A stretch of DNA of 64,000 nucleotides from Hirudinaria manillensis. Lineage: Eukaryota; Annelida; Clitellata; Hirudinida; Hirudinidae. Positions within the stretch are counted from its first letter, which is position 1. Each line of letters begins with the position of its first letter. The notes under the pieces were generated by a model. The model was not told where the DNA came from, ran no database searches, and saw only the letters and a program-made list of their open reading frames with translations. Both the position numbers and the translations under genes were made by a program. Of this stretch, positions 1-12,061 are shown piece after piece. Where the stretch lies: assembly GCA_034509925.1 (NCBI GenBank), contig CM067532.1:3800142-3864141 (forward strand), written 5' to 3'.

Positions 1-1483
1 TGATCTTGTCCAGTTGTGCTTCCAAGTCTTCCTCTATTTTTGAGATTTTTAACCTAATCTGACAGGCAACACTTTTCTTCTCAAACTTGTTTGACTCCTC
101 CATATCAGCATGTGCATTATCCAACTGTGATCAGCAGCCTTTGACAACCTTGATATCCTGATTGAGATTGGATAATATTTCAGAGGTGTCCTTCAGCAAC
201 TGATTCTTGATGATTAGCAACCTACTCCTGAGCAGATTCAAACTTCTTTTTCAGTTCAATAAAATGTGCCTCCTTTTGAGGCTTGCCTTTACTTTCTCTG
301 CCTTTGCCCATTTGACTTTTGAGATCCTTTTCGAATTACTTCAATTGAGCTTGTTTTGCCTTCTAACCTCAATATTGGGACTGCTTTCCTTGTCTAGGCA
401 AGCTTGAAGTTCACTGATTTCTGGTGAGATTTTCTCAGACAATCCAGTTTAGAATCTTTCTCTGTGAGTTGTGCTTTCTATGCACTTTTCCACCCTATCT
501 AGGGTGTTTACATCATGAAGAGTTTGCTGGTAATCATTGTGCACCCTGGGGTCATTGATGAAGCCCTGCATTGTCTTCTCCATCTTGAGTTTCTCTTTTC
601 CTTCTGCTTTCTTTCCAGACTTATCAGTCATTTGTTGCTTAATGAAAGCTGCTCACTCTTGTCAAATTTTCAGAGACCTTTGATATTTAGAATCATTGGC
701 CATGACTTCCTCGATCACATTATTGAATTGCATAATTGCATCACATTGCATAATTGAAGCTACAGTCCATCCTCATCAACATCTAATTTTGTGGCATGAT
801 AGGTAGCTTTTGATGTGTCCCTGGCTACTTCATAAGAATGGGTGCTTCACTGGTCTTGTGCATCCTACTGATCCTCATGCTCTTCTTCAATTCTGGATCA
901 AAGATGGCATTATTGAAGGCTATGCCATCGAGGAACTCTTGCATAGCCACTTGATAGGACAGTTGTGCCAGCCTTTCGCTGTCTAACCCAATTTTCTGAA
1001 ACGTTTGGCCTCTATTCTATTGTCTTGTTTTTATCTGCACTCTGTAGCAAATGTTCATCACAATACCTCAATTTTATTGCTTTGATTAGGGTATTTAGGT
1101 AATGATCTGGTGTAATAAGGCTCTTAAGGCCAAGGCAAGCATAAATCAACCAAGAGATTGTCCCATAAAATGTGGGAATTTCATCTTTCCAGAATCATCC
1201 AAATTCTGTATTCTTTTGTTCATGGATTGCAACTCATCTTTTTTTTTGTCAGTCATGTGTTTAATTTGTTTAAGATTATCTCTTATCTCACATATCTCTT
1301 TTTAGATCTCTGGATAAGGGCCTTCTTCTCTCAAGGCCCATGCAAGTTGACTGATCAAATGGTCCTTCTTGCCAGTGACCAGCAAAAATTTTTCTTCCAA
1401 CTGTGCTCTTCAACTCCTTCACACAGAATTTGTGAATTTTCTTGAATGCCATTTCTTTCTGATCCCACTCCTGACACCAGCTG
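1..1483 (-). pseudogene. Decayed LTR-retroelement gag-like coding remnant
   Basis: Read on the minus strand, this stretch has long protein-like runs broken by stops and frameshifts. One segment near 1288-1440 reads MAFKKIHKFCVKELKS. A second near 890-1000 contains LDSERLAQLSYQ. A Lys/Glu-rich, coiled-coil-like part lies between 1 and 630. Just upstream on the same strand, at about 1461-1483, is TGGTGTCAGGAGTGGGATC, which follows an ...ACA end and looks like a tRNA primer-binding site next to an LTR. I infer the 5' part of a Gypsy-like element (LTR end, PBS, gag). No protease, RT or integrase is visible, so this rests on layout only. A decayed host coiled-coil gene remains possible. Confidence 0.35.
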
Positions 1484-1540
1484 TTGTAAATATTATAAAC
1501 ATTTATTAAAAGCAGTTTGTACAAATAGCAAGCCAATAAA
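1484..1540. repeat. LTR-end-like dispersed repeat, copy 1
   Basis: It begins TGTTGTAAATATTATAAAC and continues with an AT-rich stretch containing TACAAATAGCAA. The same sequence recurs, diverged, at about 55336-55385 inside a fumarase intron. It abuts the putative primer-binding site of the gag-like remnant, which fits an LTR terminus. The far end of the LTR was not found. From here to 1899 I see no coding sequence. Confidence 0.4.
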
Positions 1541-1899
1541 ATTTGAAGCAGATAAAACAAACAACATGGCAGCCTTGACCCATCCACCACATTGCACCAC
1601 TTCATGAACAACCCAGGATTATAACAATAGTTTACTTTGCTTTTAAAATAATTTGTTTCAATGAAATGAACCATTTGATAGGTTTAGAATTAATATTAGA
1701 AAATGTTTTATCATGGGCCTCCCTACTAAATATAAAACATGTCAAATTTTACAATATTAGTAGAAGCATGTGTATATATGTCAATAATGATATGATTAAT
1801 AAGTAATATGAATTATTCCTTCCTGTTTTTGAGGTAATGTTATGATGACTTCTTGTGATTAAAAGGAAATTCAAAAGTTCAGGATTTATATATTTGTAG

Positions 1900-3032
1900 G
1901 ACCCTCTCTCAGATGAACACAAATAGATTGGTTGAGTGTCAAGAATGTCACAATCTTTTCCACCAGGTAAGATGAATCTATATAATTTATAGCAGGATGG
2001 GACAAATAAATTGATTTAGAGACAAATACAATGAGCCTCATATAGTGGTTCATGTTCATATTTTTATGACAGATTCTAATGTAATGGGATTGTGTGGATC
2101 AATATTTTAATGAGATGTAATGAAACATTAGAATTTATAGCTTATCACCTATTACATACAAATGGATACAAATGAAATGTTAAAATTTTTACATCCCTGA
2201 CCAGATTGGATGTTCATATATGCTCAATTAATTATTCCATTATGTTTAGGAATGCCATAATCCTCCCATCACAGAAAATGTCAATGATCCCAGATTTGTT
2301 TGGTACTGCATCAAATGCTCAAAGAATATGAAAAAAATTGTAAGAAGTTTTACATAATTTATTTGTTTAGTTGTTGAAAGTTTATTTTCACTGATTTCTA
2401 TTTTATTTTTTATAGGCCAACAAAATTATAAAGAAACCCAAGATTTCTACCAGCCCTTTACCTGGAGTTATTTCTGGCAATATAAGTCGTAATTCTCCAA
2501 CTCCATTTACCAAGGCTGCAACGATTGAAATGAAACAAAACGCAGTTGCTCTTTCTTCCCATTCTCTCACAGTAATTCAACAACCATTTAAAAGGCTTGA
2601 TGTTCTGGCTAAGGTAGTTACCTTGATTTTGTCAGTTAGTATTGTGACAAGTCTGTGTGCTTTAATAACCTGTTAAACATAATTAATTTTCAGCAAGTGG
2701 CTTCAAAAGAAGTTGGCCATCCATCCTTAAGCAAAGAATCTAATGTTAAATCAAAACCTGACCAAATGAAGGCTTCAACTTCAAAGTCTGGAAAGTCTTT
2801 TGCAAGCAACAAACCTGTGAAGGATAGTGGAAACAATCTAGCTAATTTGAGGGTATCAGATGGAAAAGGGCATGTTCATCAAAAACCAAACTTAAAAACT
2901 TCTCCATCTTTTGCCTCAGCTATTGGAGCTTCAGTTTCTACTTCATCTCTTGCATTTTCTGACTCTCTTGGAAATGTGAATAATGACACTGCTAAAAAGC
3001 TGTCTGCCCTCACTTCCAGGGATAAAAAATAA
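1900..3032 (+). CDS. INTS12: Integrator complex subunit 12, 3' exons (PHD finger to C-terminus)
   Basis: INTS12 is a nuclear subunit of the Integrator complex, which cleaves snRNA 3' ends and attenuates RNA polymerase II. Four exons are readable: 1900-1966, 2250-2339, 2416-2613 and 2694-3032 (TAA stop). All have AG acceptors, internal donors are gtaaga, gtaaga and gtagtt, and the frame is kept. The first two encode the second half of the PHD finger: LVECQECHNLFHQ, then ECHNPP, NDPRFVWYC and CSKNMKK, closely matching animal INTS12. The rest is the Ser/Lys-rich low-complexity tail typical of the family. The N-terminal domain and the first PHD zinc ligands (CVVC in vertebrates) must lie on earlier exons, which I could not find in 1-1899. 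The intron 1967-2249 holds the left duplication breakpoint. Confidence 0.88.
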
Positions 3033-3446
3033 GCTTTGCATTTAATATTTAATATCTTGGCTATTAGCATGATAAAGTAATTTAATTATAGGCAATGACT
3101 ATGAAATGGTGTTGAGTTAAGGTAAATTATTCTGACTGAGACATTTGAGTACTGGTTTAATCGCGCCACATATATACTCTGTAAAAGTCTGCCTATTGCT
3201 CATTTTTGTCTTTAAGAGTATATATGATGCATCAAGAAACTTTCTTCTGGTTGTCCATGTAATAATATATAAGTAACTTTGATCAATCGAATTAAAATAG
3301 TTATGCCAGATCACGGAAAACGAAGGGAAATTCGGAACATTCGATGCGATATCGAAAAGAGAAAATAAATTGTAATTGCATGAATGAAAGTGCGGCTCTT
3401 ATCGGTCGCCGACAAAAATCCGCAGGTAAGTATGGGGCATCTGCAT
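3033..3446. other. INTS12 3' flank, no gene seen
   Basis: This is AT-rich sequence after the INTS12 stop. It has no AATAAA in the first 100 bases and no convincing ORF. Unit B repeats it at 17112-17525. Confidence 0.5.
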
Positions 3447-3963
3447 TAGAGACCTGCGAGGGATGGGTCGGGCTGCTAGACCTCAGGCAAGTGGGCGGGC
3501 CATCGTTTAATGCTTCAAAGCAGGCTGTTATGTTCTCAACTCAGATTTGCATATTCGGTGTAATGAAATGCTATTTCCTGCACATTTATGAGATACCGTC
3601 CTTAATTTTTGAAAAGTTTCTGAACGAAAGGACTTTTCAATGGAGTTACATTCGTATTCAAATTTTACTTCACAAAACTATCGAAATTTTATTAAGGGAA
3701 TGAGAGACGAAATGATATAGTCTGAGCAATTACATTCTGTGGCTATTCAGAAAACTAGAACAAAAATTCATCGATCTATTAAACGTGATTTTGCATGTTG
3801 TGTGATTATTAAGATCATGTATGGGATTAATACATAATTTGAGCGGGTCGGGCCAGGGCTTTTACGGCAGGTAACGGGCACGGCCGGGTCAGCTCTTACC
3901 TTTCACATTTTAGCGGGTTGGGACGGGCTTGGACAAAAAAAATTCGGCATTTGCAGGTCTCTA
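3447..3963. mobile_element. hAT-like non-autonomous element (MITE), unit A copy
   Basis: The element is 517 bp long with perfect 11-bp terminal inverted repeats, TAGAGACCTGC at the left and GCAGGTCTCTA at the right. The TIR fits the hAT consensus YARNG. It is flanked by 8-bp target duplications, ATCTGCAT (3439-3446) and ATCTGCAA (3964-3971), identical at 7 of 8 bases; 8 bp is the hAT signature. Ends are GC-rich while the middle is AT-rich. It has no transposase ORF, so mobilisation would need an enzyme in trans. Confidence 0.8.
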
Positions 3964-4545
3964 ATCTGCAAACGTTTTGACCAGAGATACCTCTGACACT
4001 CGCGGCTGGTCGCATCCGTTGATCATGTGTTCCTCTCGGTCTTGTCCTTCCACAGCCAGTTTTTATTCCTCTCGTAGACTTCTCCCCTGTCACGGAAGTC
4101 ACAAAGTATCACGCAGTTGTTGCACCGCGTGATCACCACAGATCATCGTAAACCCGAACTTCTCGCATCCGCACTCTGTGTTGATGATGATGGATTTATA
4201 GTCCTTTTCGTAACGAAGATGATCGAAACTTTTTTTATCTAAAGTGAAATTAACGATAATGATGAAGATAATAGAAGATGGTAATAATTTAATAAGTTTC
4301 TCATTTGTACCCCCCGTTGGGCACTAAAGTTACGGACATGCATATTCACAAACATTAAAGTTTTTTTCAATAACAATTGCAATATTACATATGACGACAT
4401 ACAAAATGCTATTATGTCATATAAATTATAATATAAACATAACATATATTTATTATAACTTAAAACAGGTTGCAACTTTAGACTAGTTGTAGCTTAGAAT
4501 TTCGTTTATAGTAAAATGAGGTGTATAACTTTTTGTGGTCAGCAA

Positions 4546-4680
4546 TAGAGACCTGTAAGGGGTGGATTTTTTGTCCAGGCCAGTCCCGCTCCCAGACGTA
4601 TTATGCCATTCCAGCCCATCACTTAACGTTTTAAAAAACGGTCCCCACAGGCCCACCCGAATTACGCACCCACAATAATT
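4546..4680. mobile_element. Truncated relative of the hAT-like MITE, unit A copy
   Basis: It begins TAGAGACCTGTAAGGGG and continues with a TTTTTTGTCCAGGCC block resembling the reverse complement of the right end of the 3447-3963 element. No partner terminus was found downstream, so only one end survives. Unit B copy: 18625-18759. A further TAGAGACCT occurs alone at 6702. Confidence 0.5.
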
Positions 4681-5172
4681 ACACAACACTCTACATGATA
4701 AGTCTGATATGCAAAATCTTGTTTAATAGATCTATAAATTTGTATTATTATTACAATGTAAAAATTACACTGCATCCATTGCGGGTGTGTTATATACTGT
4801 AAAATATGCAAATCTGAGTTGATTAGTGGCCATTAAGATGGCCGGCTTTAAATCATTGTACGCCGGCCCATGGTGTTCCTGACGAGAAATGACGGGACCC
4901 GTAAGATAGACTGAAGAAATGTGAACAAGAAGAAAAGATGATAATAAAAAATGTTAGCTTTTATTAATTGTACAATGTTTGTAAAATGTAATTAGTGATT
5001 GTACCCCCCTTGGCTGAAGGGAAGTTTTTTTTTTACTTTGGGCATCCATAGAAATTGTTCATTTGGAATCTCAGTTCCTTTCATGCTTATGAACATACAA
5101 TTGAGTCAACATCTCCGGTGAATTACACATTCTATTTATTATAAAATAGCACTTTCAACTATGTAGTAGATA

Positions 5173-5746
5173 CAGTCAAGCCTCGCTACTATGCCACCAG
5201 ATTCCTGACAATGTCTATCTAACCCGTGAAGTTATGGACATATTTCCAGTCGGGGGAAGTAATTAAAAGACATTACCTTGTATTTTTAAGATTTGATCAG
5301 GTTAATACTTTCTCAGGACTTGTTGGTGGTTTCCTTAATAGGAAAGTGAATGGTCGAATGGGCAAAGTTGTCTGGGAGTGTAAAGAGGAATGAGAGAGAA
5401 CGTCGAGAATTGGAGTGAAGACTAGCAAATGTCAGCTCAGAAACGCAAGCGAACGGTTGTCTGGACAATTTCCAGAAGCGCCACGACATCACGTTCAAGA
5501 CAGTGCAGGGCGAAGCTGGAGCGGTGAAGTCTGGTGTGATGCAAGCTATCGGCTGGATAACGAGATCCGCCGAAAGAAAATGCGGCAGCCAACGATTTTG
5601 AGAGCTGATGGGTAACTTGAGAAAATAAAGCAGTTTTTATTTGATAAAATAAGGCCGTTTTTATAAACCCTCGTTACTATGCCACTCTCGCTACTATGTC
5701 AATTTTGCTCGGTCCCGACAGATGGCATAGTAGCGAGATTTGACAG
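5173..5746. mobile_element. Pogo/Tigger-like element with TA target site, unit A copy
   Basis: Inverted termini are CAGTCAAGCCTCGCTACTAT at the left and the complement of GGCATAGTAGCGAGATTTGA near the right. Both ends are flanked by the dinucleotide TA (5171-5172 and 5747-5748). The CAGT start and TA target are the pogo/Tigger pattern. In the interior, about 5455-5600 can be read as a fragment with FQKRHDITFKTVQGEAG, resembling the CENP-B/Tigger helix-turn-helix region (RHGI..GEA). The catalytic domain is absent, so this is an internally deleted derivative. A related copy with a different terminal sequence lies at about 53020-53541. Unit B copy: 19250-19823. Confidence 0.72.
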
Positions 5747-5748
5747 TA

Positions 5749-7089
5749 TAATCTCGGCGAATAAGATTTCTTTGAGAATTAACTTTTTGATTTTCTTTTA
5801 TTTTCTAAGATTAAGTTTTAAGATGTTCTTTGTGCTTTTAATTTGTAAATCTTTTCCTGACCATGCAAATTATATGATTTGGCATTTGGTACAATTAAAT
5901 TGGCCCCCGAAACTCTGAAGTGCCCCCTCCCGATCACATAGTCTGAAAGAGACACTGCGTGTAGTTCGATCAGTCTATGGGTATGCAAGGCCTTTTCTGT
6001 CTACAGGGAGGCTTCATTTGGAGCATATCAATTCAGGTGACATCTTCCAAGTCGAAGTCTGGAAATGAGTACTTTCTTTGCTTTGTCGGCACATTGGAAG
6101 AGGTTCCTGGGTTTGAAAGGTTTAGCAGAAAAAGTATCCCATTTTTCCTGACACTCTAAGTCTTCGGGTTGCTCCCAGTTGTCCAAAACGTAATGTCGAC
6201 GGCGTTACGCGAAGACCTTGATCCTTTTTTTGTTTTAGACAGTCAAGTAGCATGGGCGCCAATATTATATTTCATATTTACAAAACGTAACTTTTGTTTT
6301 AGAGACAAGAACTCGACGGGAAAGCATCGTTACCAAGGTTGGTTAACTCGCTTTATCGTTTTGTCGAAATAGGGTGAATGAACATGTCGTTGGATGAGTC
6401 TAGACTGAATGTAGATTCGATCATAGCGAGGGACAACGCAGGCGAAAGTTTCCTTGAACTCCTTGATTAGGAGGCTATCGGGATTTCTCGAAATATTGGT
6501 TGAGCAAAGACCCGTGAAGGAGGAAGACCAAAAACAAATAAAATTCGACCAAAGGGAGAGGAATTTGAAATTGAGATTAATAAAATTAGAAGCCCATGAA
6601 GAGTCGCAGAAGCTTTTAAATGTCTCACGCAATCGAGAAGGAGTGGTGAGTCTGGCGGTTGTCGAAACACGAGATGGTGCGTTCGGCGATGGGCCGACTC
6701 TTAGAGACCTACCGCTTTTAATGAATAACAGATGCCCATTATTATTTCATTACATTTCAATAAGCTCCAACTGGTTGAAGGGGCCAATTTTTATCAAAAA
6801 TAAAATGAACAGATCTAATAAACTCTTTATTGAAAAAATACATATAGCAATGGTATAGCAAATCGTATTTAAACACAATAATTTGATAATGTGACTTATG
6901 AGATGGCTAAAAGAGGAAATGGCAAAGGATTATCAAACTCAAATCAAACACTATGTCATAGTCTTCAATTATCTTAGGATCTTGATTACCTTTCGATACT
7001 ACATCACCACAGAACCAAAAATGTGAACATTACAAACTGCACAGAACATAAATATGATAATCCCCTAATCAAGTTACAACCCTGTTGGA
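5749..7089. other. Intergenic, CpG-richer block with a coiled-coil-like ORF
   Basis: Around 6380-6720 the sequence is richer in CpG than its surroundings and holds a 134-codon plus-strand ORF (6454-6858) whose middle is Glu/Lys/Arg/Leu-rich. Overlapping ORFs exist on the other strand, and no family is recognisable. It is more likely transposon-derived than a gene. Unit B repeats it (20531-20935 for the ORF). Confidence 0.3.
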
Positions 7090-7126
7090 TTATACATTTA
7101 CTAAGTAAGAAAAATTCAGTTCAAGA

Positions 7127-7339
7127 TCACAGATCATTTCTATCCACAAAATCTTTGTATTTTCTTTCTTCAAGCTTTGAACATTTATCTCGCTTTTTGT
7201 TTCCATAGCAGAGGAAGTTTTTGAGAAGGTGCTTTTTAGAAGGATCAAGTTTATAAACATTATGCAAAGTGACTTCACCATGATCTCCAACCATTGATTC
7301 ACACATGTTTGACAACCTGGCAAAATGTATCAAAGCCAT
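7127..7339 (-). other. Unidentified exon-like ORF, unit A copy
   Basis: A 70-codon minus-strand ORF contains HFARLSNMCESMVGDHGEVT and LKNFLCYGNKKRDKC and ends near DFVDRNDL. Composition is protein-like, with four Cys and a basic C-terminus, and it is unusually gene-like for this AT-rich interval. I cannot name it. It could be the last exon of a gene fragment or retrocopy carried in the duplicated interval. Unit B copy: 21204-21416. Confidence 0.3.
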
Positions 7340-7647
7340 ATAATATTACAGCAACTGGATGCAATTTTCACAAAACATCTTAAAAGAAGATAAGTCCAAA
7401 TAAATTGTTAGCAGACATGCTACATTTATACATTAGGACAAGGTTAGACACTCAGTACAACACAGAAAATGCATATTTTATGCACAATTGTTGAACATCA
7501 AACAATTTATTCAAATTTTGGTATTACTTTAACTGATACAAGGCATCACATAAAATTTAAAATACATGAAATATCTAAGAAAAGCTTATTTTAAGCTAAT
7601 TAATGGTGTATTCAGATAGTCAGCCCATTCTTCTTATCTCATTCCAG

Positions 7648-7754
7648 AAATGTTCTGGTTATCAAGACAGATCTACAAAGATGAGACTCAATTGAAACTA
7701 AAATCAGAGTTTGGACATGCCATCAGAATTGCTTGGGAGGAAATGAACTTCATG
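7648..7754 (+). other. Exon-like segment with consensus splice sites, unit A copy
   Basis: An open segment is bracketed by a pyrimidine-rich acceptor (ctcattccag) and a donor (gtaaaa). Within it an ATG-started frame reads MFWLSRQIYKDETQLK and HAIRIAWEEMNFM. It has the composition of a real protein but I do not recognise it. It could be a cryptic or retained exon. Unit B copy begins at 21725. Confidence 0.25.
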
Positions 7755-7759
7755 GTAAA

Positions 7760-8690
7760 ATTACTTTTAATGAATAACAGATCTTTCTGAATGAGACAAA
7801 TTAAAATTCAACTTCACATTGAATGACTTCTGTCAAAATAAATATGATCTGATTATATTACATCTCATTAAAAGTTCCAAAAATAATGGAATTTTAATCA
7901 AGATTTGATTCTCTATTGATAAAAAGGTTAGACTTTGTTATATTATACATTTATCTATTATATTGTAATATTGTATAGGTGCTAATGGAATCTGGGGCAA
8001 AATTAAAGTACGACTTTTATATGTTGCAACCCCTTAAAAGCATTACATATGACTAAAAAATGCCACAAGAAAAATTTTGTGACTTCTGCCTTGATCAATC
8101 TCATAAGTTGGGTTGTAATAATTGTAATAGTTTTTATGTTAAAAAACTTGTTCTATAAAAAAATAATTTGTTGGAATGAGTAATAACTTTTTAGGTTTAG
8201 TTTGGTAAAGTAGATTCTATTGCTTCTTATAGATTCTGCTATTTCATGTGTTTTTGTTTAATTGAAAATTTATTCTGAGATGCAATGCTTTTAAAGAGAG
8301 GTAAACACTTTCAAAGTAAACAGAGTTGGAATTTTAAGAGTAAGTTGAGTTATGACACCCTATTGGCTTGCTTAATTTTCAGCTAATTAAAAGACAGGTT
8401 CAACACACAACTATTCTTTGTCTTTACTCTCTAATCAGGTCAATTGTATCATGGAAGCATCAATGCCCTCAGTTAAACTAAAATCAAACCAAAATCACAA
8501 AACATGATGCCTGAATAACAGACTCAAAGCTATCTTTGAATAAGCAGGTCTTGAGTCAATCTTCTATCTAGACAACCTTCAGCAGAAAACCACCCATGAA
8601 AATTTCTGCTCAAGAGCTTCTGGGTTTTTGGCAAAGGCAAGAATTTTAACTTGTCAACAATCACATTATTATAAGAGAAGCTGCAAAAAA
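7760..8690. other. Intergenic AT-rich sequence, nothing recognised
   Basis: No sustained coding frame, inverted repeat or RNA gene seen. It is repeated in unit B. Confidence 0.5.
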
Positions 8691-10560
8691 GGAGAGATTT
8701 GCAGAAAAATGCTTTAAAGGCAACAGATACTCATTGTCAAAAGGAGGATGCATTTACTTATGTTGTTGACAATTTGATGATATCTGATGTTGCATTTTTA
8801 CCAATATTCCAGAATAGAGAATTTTTGCTGGTACAGAGGAAGAAAAGAATTATTGGAGTGATGTGGGTGGGAAACTTTGCGGTGCAGCAAAGAGACCATG
8901 TATAGTTCTTCTACAACAGAAGAAAGTCTTAAGATGAATGCGCTTCAGAAAATGTAGCAGCCAGTTAATGTGTCCAGATGGGGCAAAAACCAACATTGAT
9001 TGACACAAGTGGTATTGTTCGCAGCAAGGTTCAACAACTGAAGCTTGTTAATGCTGCTGCTGAATATAATATATCAGTTTTCCATGAATAAAGGCTAATT
9101 TTGTCTGGCTTCAGACTGAAAATCCTCCCCAGAACATTATCCCCATGAAGCATCTAAAATATTTTTGCTTCAATAAACCTCCTACTCTTTTCCTAACCAT
9201 CTATGAGATTGGTTTGTCAGTGGTTGAGAAGCTGAAGAGGAAAGTTAACTGATGCACCAGAAAATGGCTAGGCCTGCCTCCAGCACTGTCATTGGTTGCC
9301 CTCTACAGCAGGAGCACGAGCCTGCGACTACCACCTAAGGTCCATCATGGAAGAGTACAAGCTCTCCAAAATCAGAATGCAGTGGATGCTCAACAACTCC
9401 GCAGGATCCACGAAGTCAAGCCAGTCTCAGATCTGGAAGGAAGTTTCAAGCACGGGATGGGAGCAAAGAGTCAGTAGCCGAGCTGATATGCCAAGAAGTG
9501 AGAGGCCCTATCCAGACAGACCATCATGCAGTTGGATGGAACCACTTTCCCAAATGATCCCAGGTGAGCTCACCAGTCAGAGCCATTAACCAGGAAAGGA
9601 GCTAAACAGGTTTGAGGCAAAAGGTGGAACGAGACAGAGTCATGAGGGCAGTTCAGCAAGCACAGCAAAGTAAGTGGACAATGTGGGAAGACATGATGAA
9701 ATGATCCCTTACCTGGAGCGACATGTGGAAGATGTCCCCACTCCAACTTGACGGGATAAGGTCAGTGTATGACCAGTTGCCCTCCAGGGACAACCTACAA
9801 AAGTGGTGTTTTGTGGAAGACAATGAATGGTGAATGGCGGGACTGAGACACTGCATCACGTGCCGAGTAGTTACATGTATGCCCTTGTCAATGGTTGGTA
9901 CACATAACCAGGTCCTCCATGAAGTGTGTGAGGATGCAAAAGCAGCAGCCTCCAAAGCACAGTTGCAAAGCAGCGGAAGATTTATTTCTTGCATGAGGGC
10001 TTTGCACACCTCCGCAAAATGAGATGTCAAACTCTCAGGCATGACATTCTTGCAGAGGCAAACAACTGGACCGTTGCAGCCGACCTAGAAGGGATGGGGC
10101 ACTACCCCCAGGTGCTGATAAAAAGTGGCAAGAGGCTGGATTTGGTAGTTGTATTGCCGTCAATAGGTGCCATCATTCTGGTGGAGCTGACGGTACCTTG
10201 GGAGGACAGGCTACAACATAGCAATGTGCTCAAAACAGATAACTATGCAGATCTGTTGCTGGACCTGGAAGCAACAGGACATGTGTATCGGACCGACCTC
10301 TTTCCCACCGAGGTTAGCGCAAGGGGCATAGTCGGAAGGTCGACTTACGCTTTCCTCACCAAGACTGGACTGTCAAACCAAGAGAGAACAAAGGCTATGA
10401 CAAGACTATGAGGCTGCTGAAGCGGCTCCATTCTGGATCTGGCACATGAGGAGCACAGTAGAAATCTTAAGAGGCCTCTGCAGGAAAGCTGGGGAAAGCC
10501 GTCAGTCTCCGGCACAAATAATCCACTGAACGACGGGGCCAAATTATTGGCCAAGCTATA
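8690..10560 (+). pseudogene. Decayed retroelement: RT thumb and PD-(D/E)XK-like nuclease, unit A copy
   Basis: Frame-shifted plus-strand fragments give a collinear series. RKWLGLPPALS near 9265-9295 matches the RT C-terminal region of a LINE-like family common in aquatic invertebrates. It is followed by SIMEEYKLSKIRMQWMLNNS near 9345-9405. Then comes a 140-codon open stretch (9989-10411) with PQVLIKSGKRLDLVVVLPS, VELTVPWEDRL, FPTEVSARGIVG and FLTKTGLS. In the family this end carries a restriction-like PD-(D/E)XK nuclease; here the D of RLDLVV and the E of VELTVPWE are visible. Stops and at least one frameshift (around 9330) show it is dead. Family assignment is from memory of the conserved motif spacing. 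Confidence 0.6.
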
Positions 10561-10579
10561 TGGTATTGTCAGGAGAAAT

Positions 10580-10848
10580 GAGCTGACCAAGGACTAGCAA
10601 AACAATATGAATTGCAAACCAAACTTCGATTGTGAAAGTGCTTGCAGTCGAGTTCTGGAAATTTCTATCTCCGGCTGCCACTTCAAAGAAAATTTAATGC
10701 CCAGTTTGCCTATATTAGGTACACAATGTGTAGATGCCACTGAGAGCTTTCATGACTGCTGTACACTGGGGTGGAGGTGATTGACATAAGAAGGCCAAAG
10801 AGAGCCTTGCATAGCCAAAGTTTGCAGGAAGGATGCAGGTATAGTGCG
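10580..10848. repeat. Hyper-divergent CpG-decayed tract, unit A version
   Basis: This 269-bp interval aligns without net length change to 24657-24925 but differs at roughly 40 positions, while flanks are virtually identical. Most differences are TpG or CpA here against CpG in unit B. It lies just past the nuclease-domain end of the decayed retroelement. Confidence 0.9.
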
Positions 10849-12015
10849 ACATGAGTGAGCCAACAAGAGCTTTCACAGTTATTATAAATATAAAATGACT
10901 ACTGCATATGAATAAATATGAATTTACATAACTCCATTTACTTTTTTAAATTTGTTTGTGCCTTAAATATAGAAGCTTTTTAGAAACTTGACCTGCTTGG
11001 CCACTTTCCCCCACTTGCAGTCACTCCAGGTATTTCTTCTACTTCCATTCCTGGACCTGACAGTCTTGCCTCATTTTTTACATTTTTCATTCCATAACTG
11101 AAATCCAATAAATTCAAACCCATAATTACTTCAGTTCTCATACTGGTCATCATCCAACCCATGAAAATATTATAGAAAAGTTTTAAGGTGATTTAAATGC
11201 TACTAACCTCTCCCAGATTTTAATGTCTGAGCAGATATCATCCATTACATCTATCAAAGTAGATTCAGTAAGTTTGAAGTTCAATGAAGGATGCCTTTGA
11301 TTATAGGATGATAAACCTTTCCACAGCTTATAAGTACATATGGTTTGGTAAGTTTAAATAACATCCTAATTAGGTTAGAACTATTTAATCCTCCAGTAAT
11401 TCTACTATTCACTTCCACTATCAGTAGTAGTCAACATAAATTGATTTTCTTGACTCATAAGCAAACCTAAACATGGGATCATCTTTCAGTTCCTAGCATC
11501 AATAAGTAGGTATATATTAAACAGTATAACGTGACAAATAAACCTGGAAAGATACGGCGATGCAAGCATCACATTGGAGTTCCTGAGGTACAAATGGGCT
11601 ATTCATCATTTCATCATTCATATCATGTCCTCCAAATTGAATGGTGCCGGATATGCCATCGCTATCCTGGTGCACGATTTCGGCAACGCAAAAACTCATT
11701 AGTAAGCAGATCGCTAATGCATTCCGCATCATGGAACTCATATCGGCACGGACCTTTCGCCCCGGTTGTTTCCTACATAATATTCATGAGCGTAGTGTTG
11801 GGAGGAACATTTCAAAGGTTTCGTTTAGGCACAATTTAGTAAAGTGAGCACTCTCTACTTGGAAGATGTAGTTACATATTTTAAAGTCAAGCGTCTTATT
11901 TCTAATAGTTCACAATGTGAAGCCGGGTTCCGTATCTCGAGTTGTTGCAGTTGTCAGTCGTCAATTTCGGCCTATATAGACCATCAGAATATGAAAAACG
12001 TTTTAAAATAGCGGC
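10849..12015. other. Intergenic, nothing recognised
   Basis: It contains scattered short ORFs on both strands, such as 11517-11741 (-) and 11531-11839 (+), which overlap antisense to each other and match no family I know. Unit B repeats the stretch. Confidence 0.4.
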
Positions 12016-12022
12016 TATTTAA

Positions 12023-12061
12023 ATAAGAAATATAAATAATAAATATAAATAATAAATAAAA
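12023..12061. repeat. AT-rich 13-bp tandem repeat, two units in unit A
   Basis: The motif TATAAATAATAAA occurs once more here than at the matching place in unit B (near 26105). This accounts for the change of offset from 14077 to 14064. Confidence 0.85.

Noticed and set aside
2879..3070. 63-codon minus ORF opposite the last INTS12 exon (also 16958-17149)
   Set aside because: Antisense shadow of INTS12 coding sequence.
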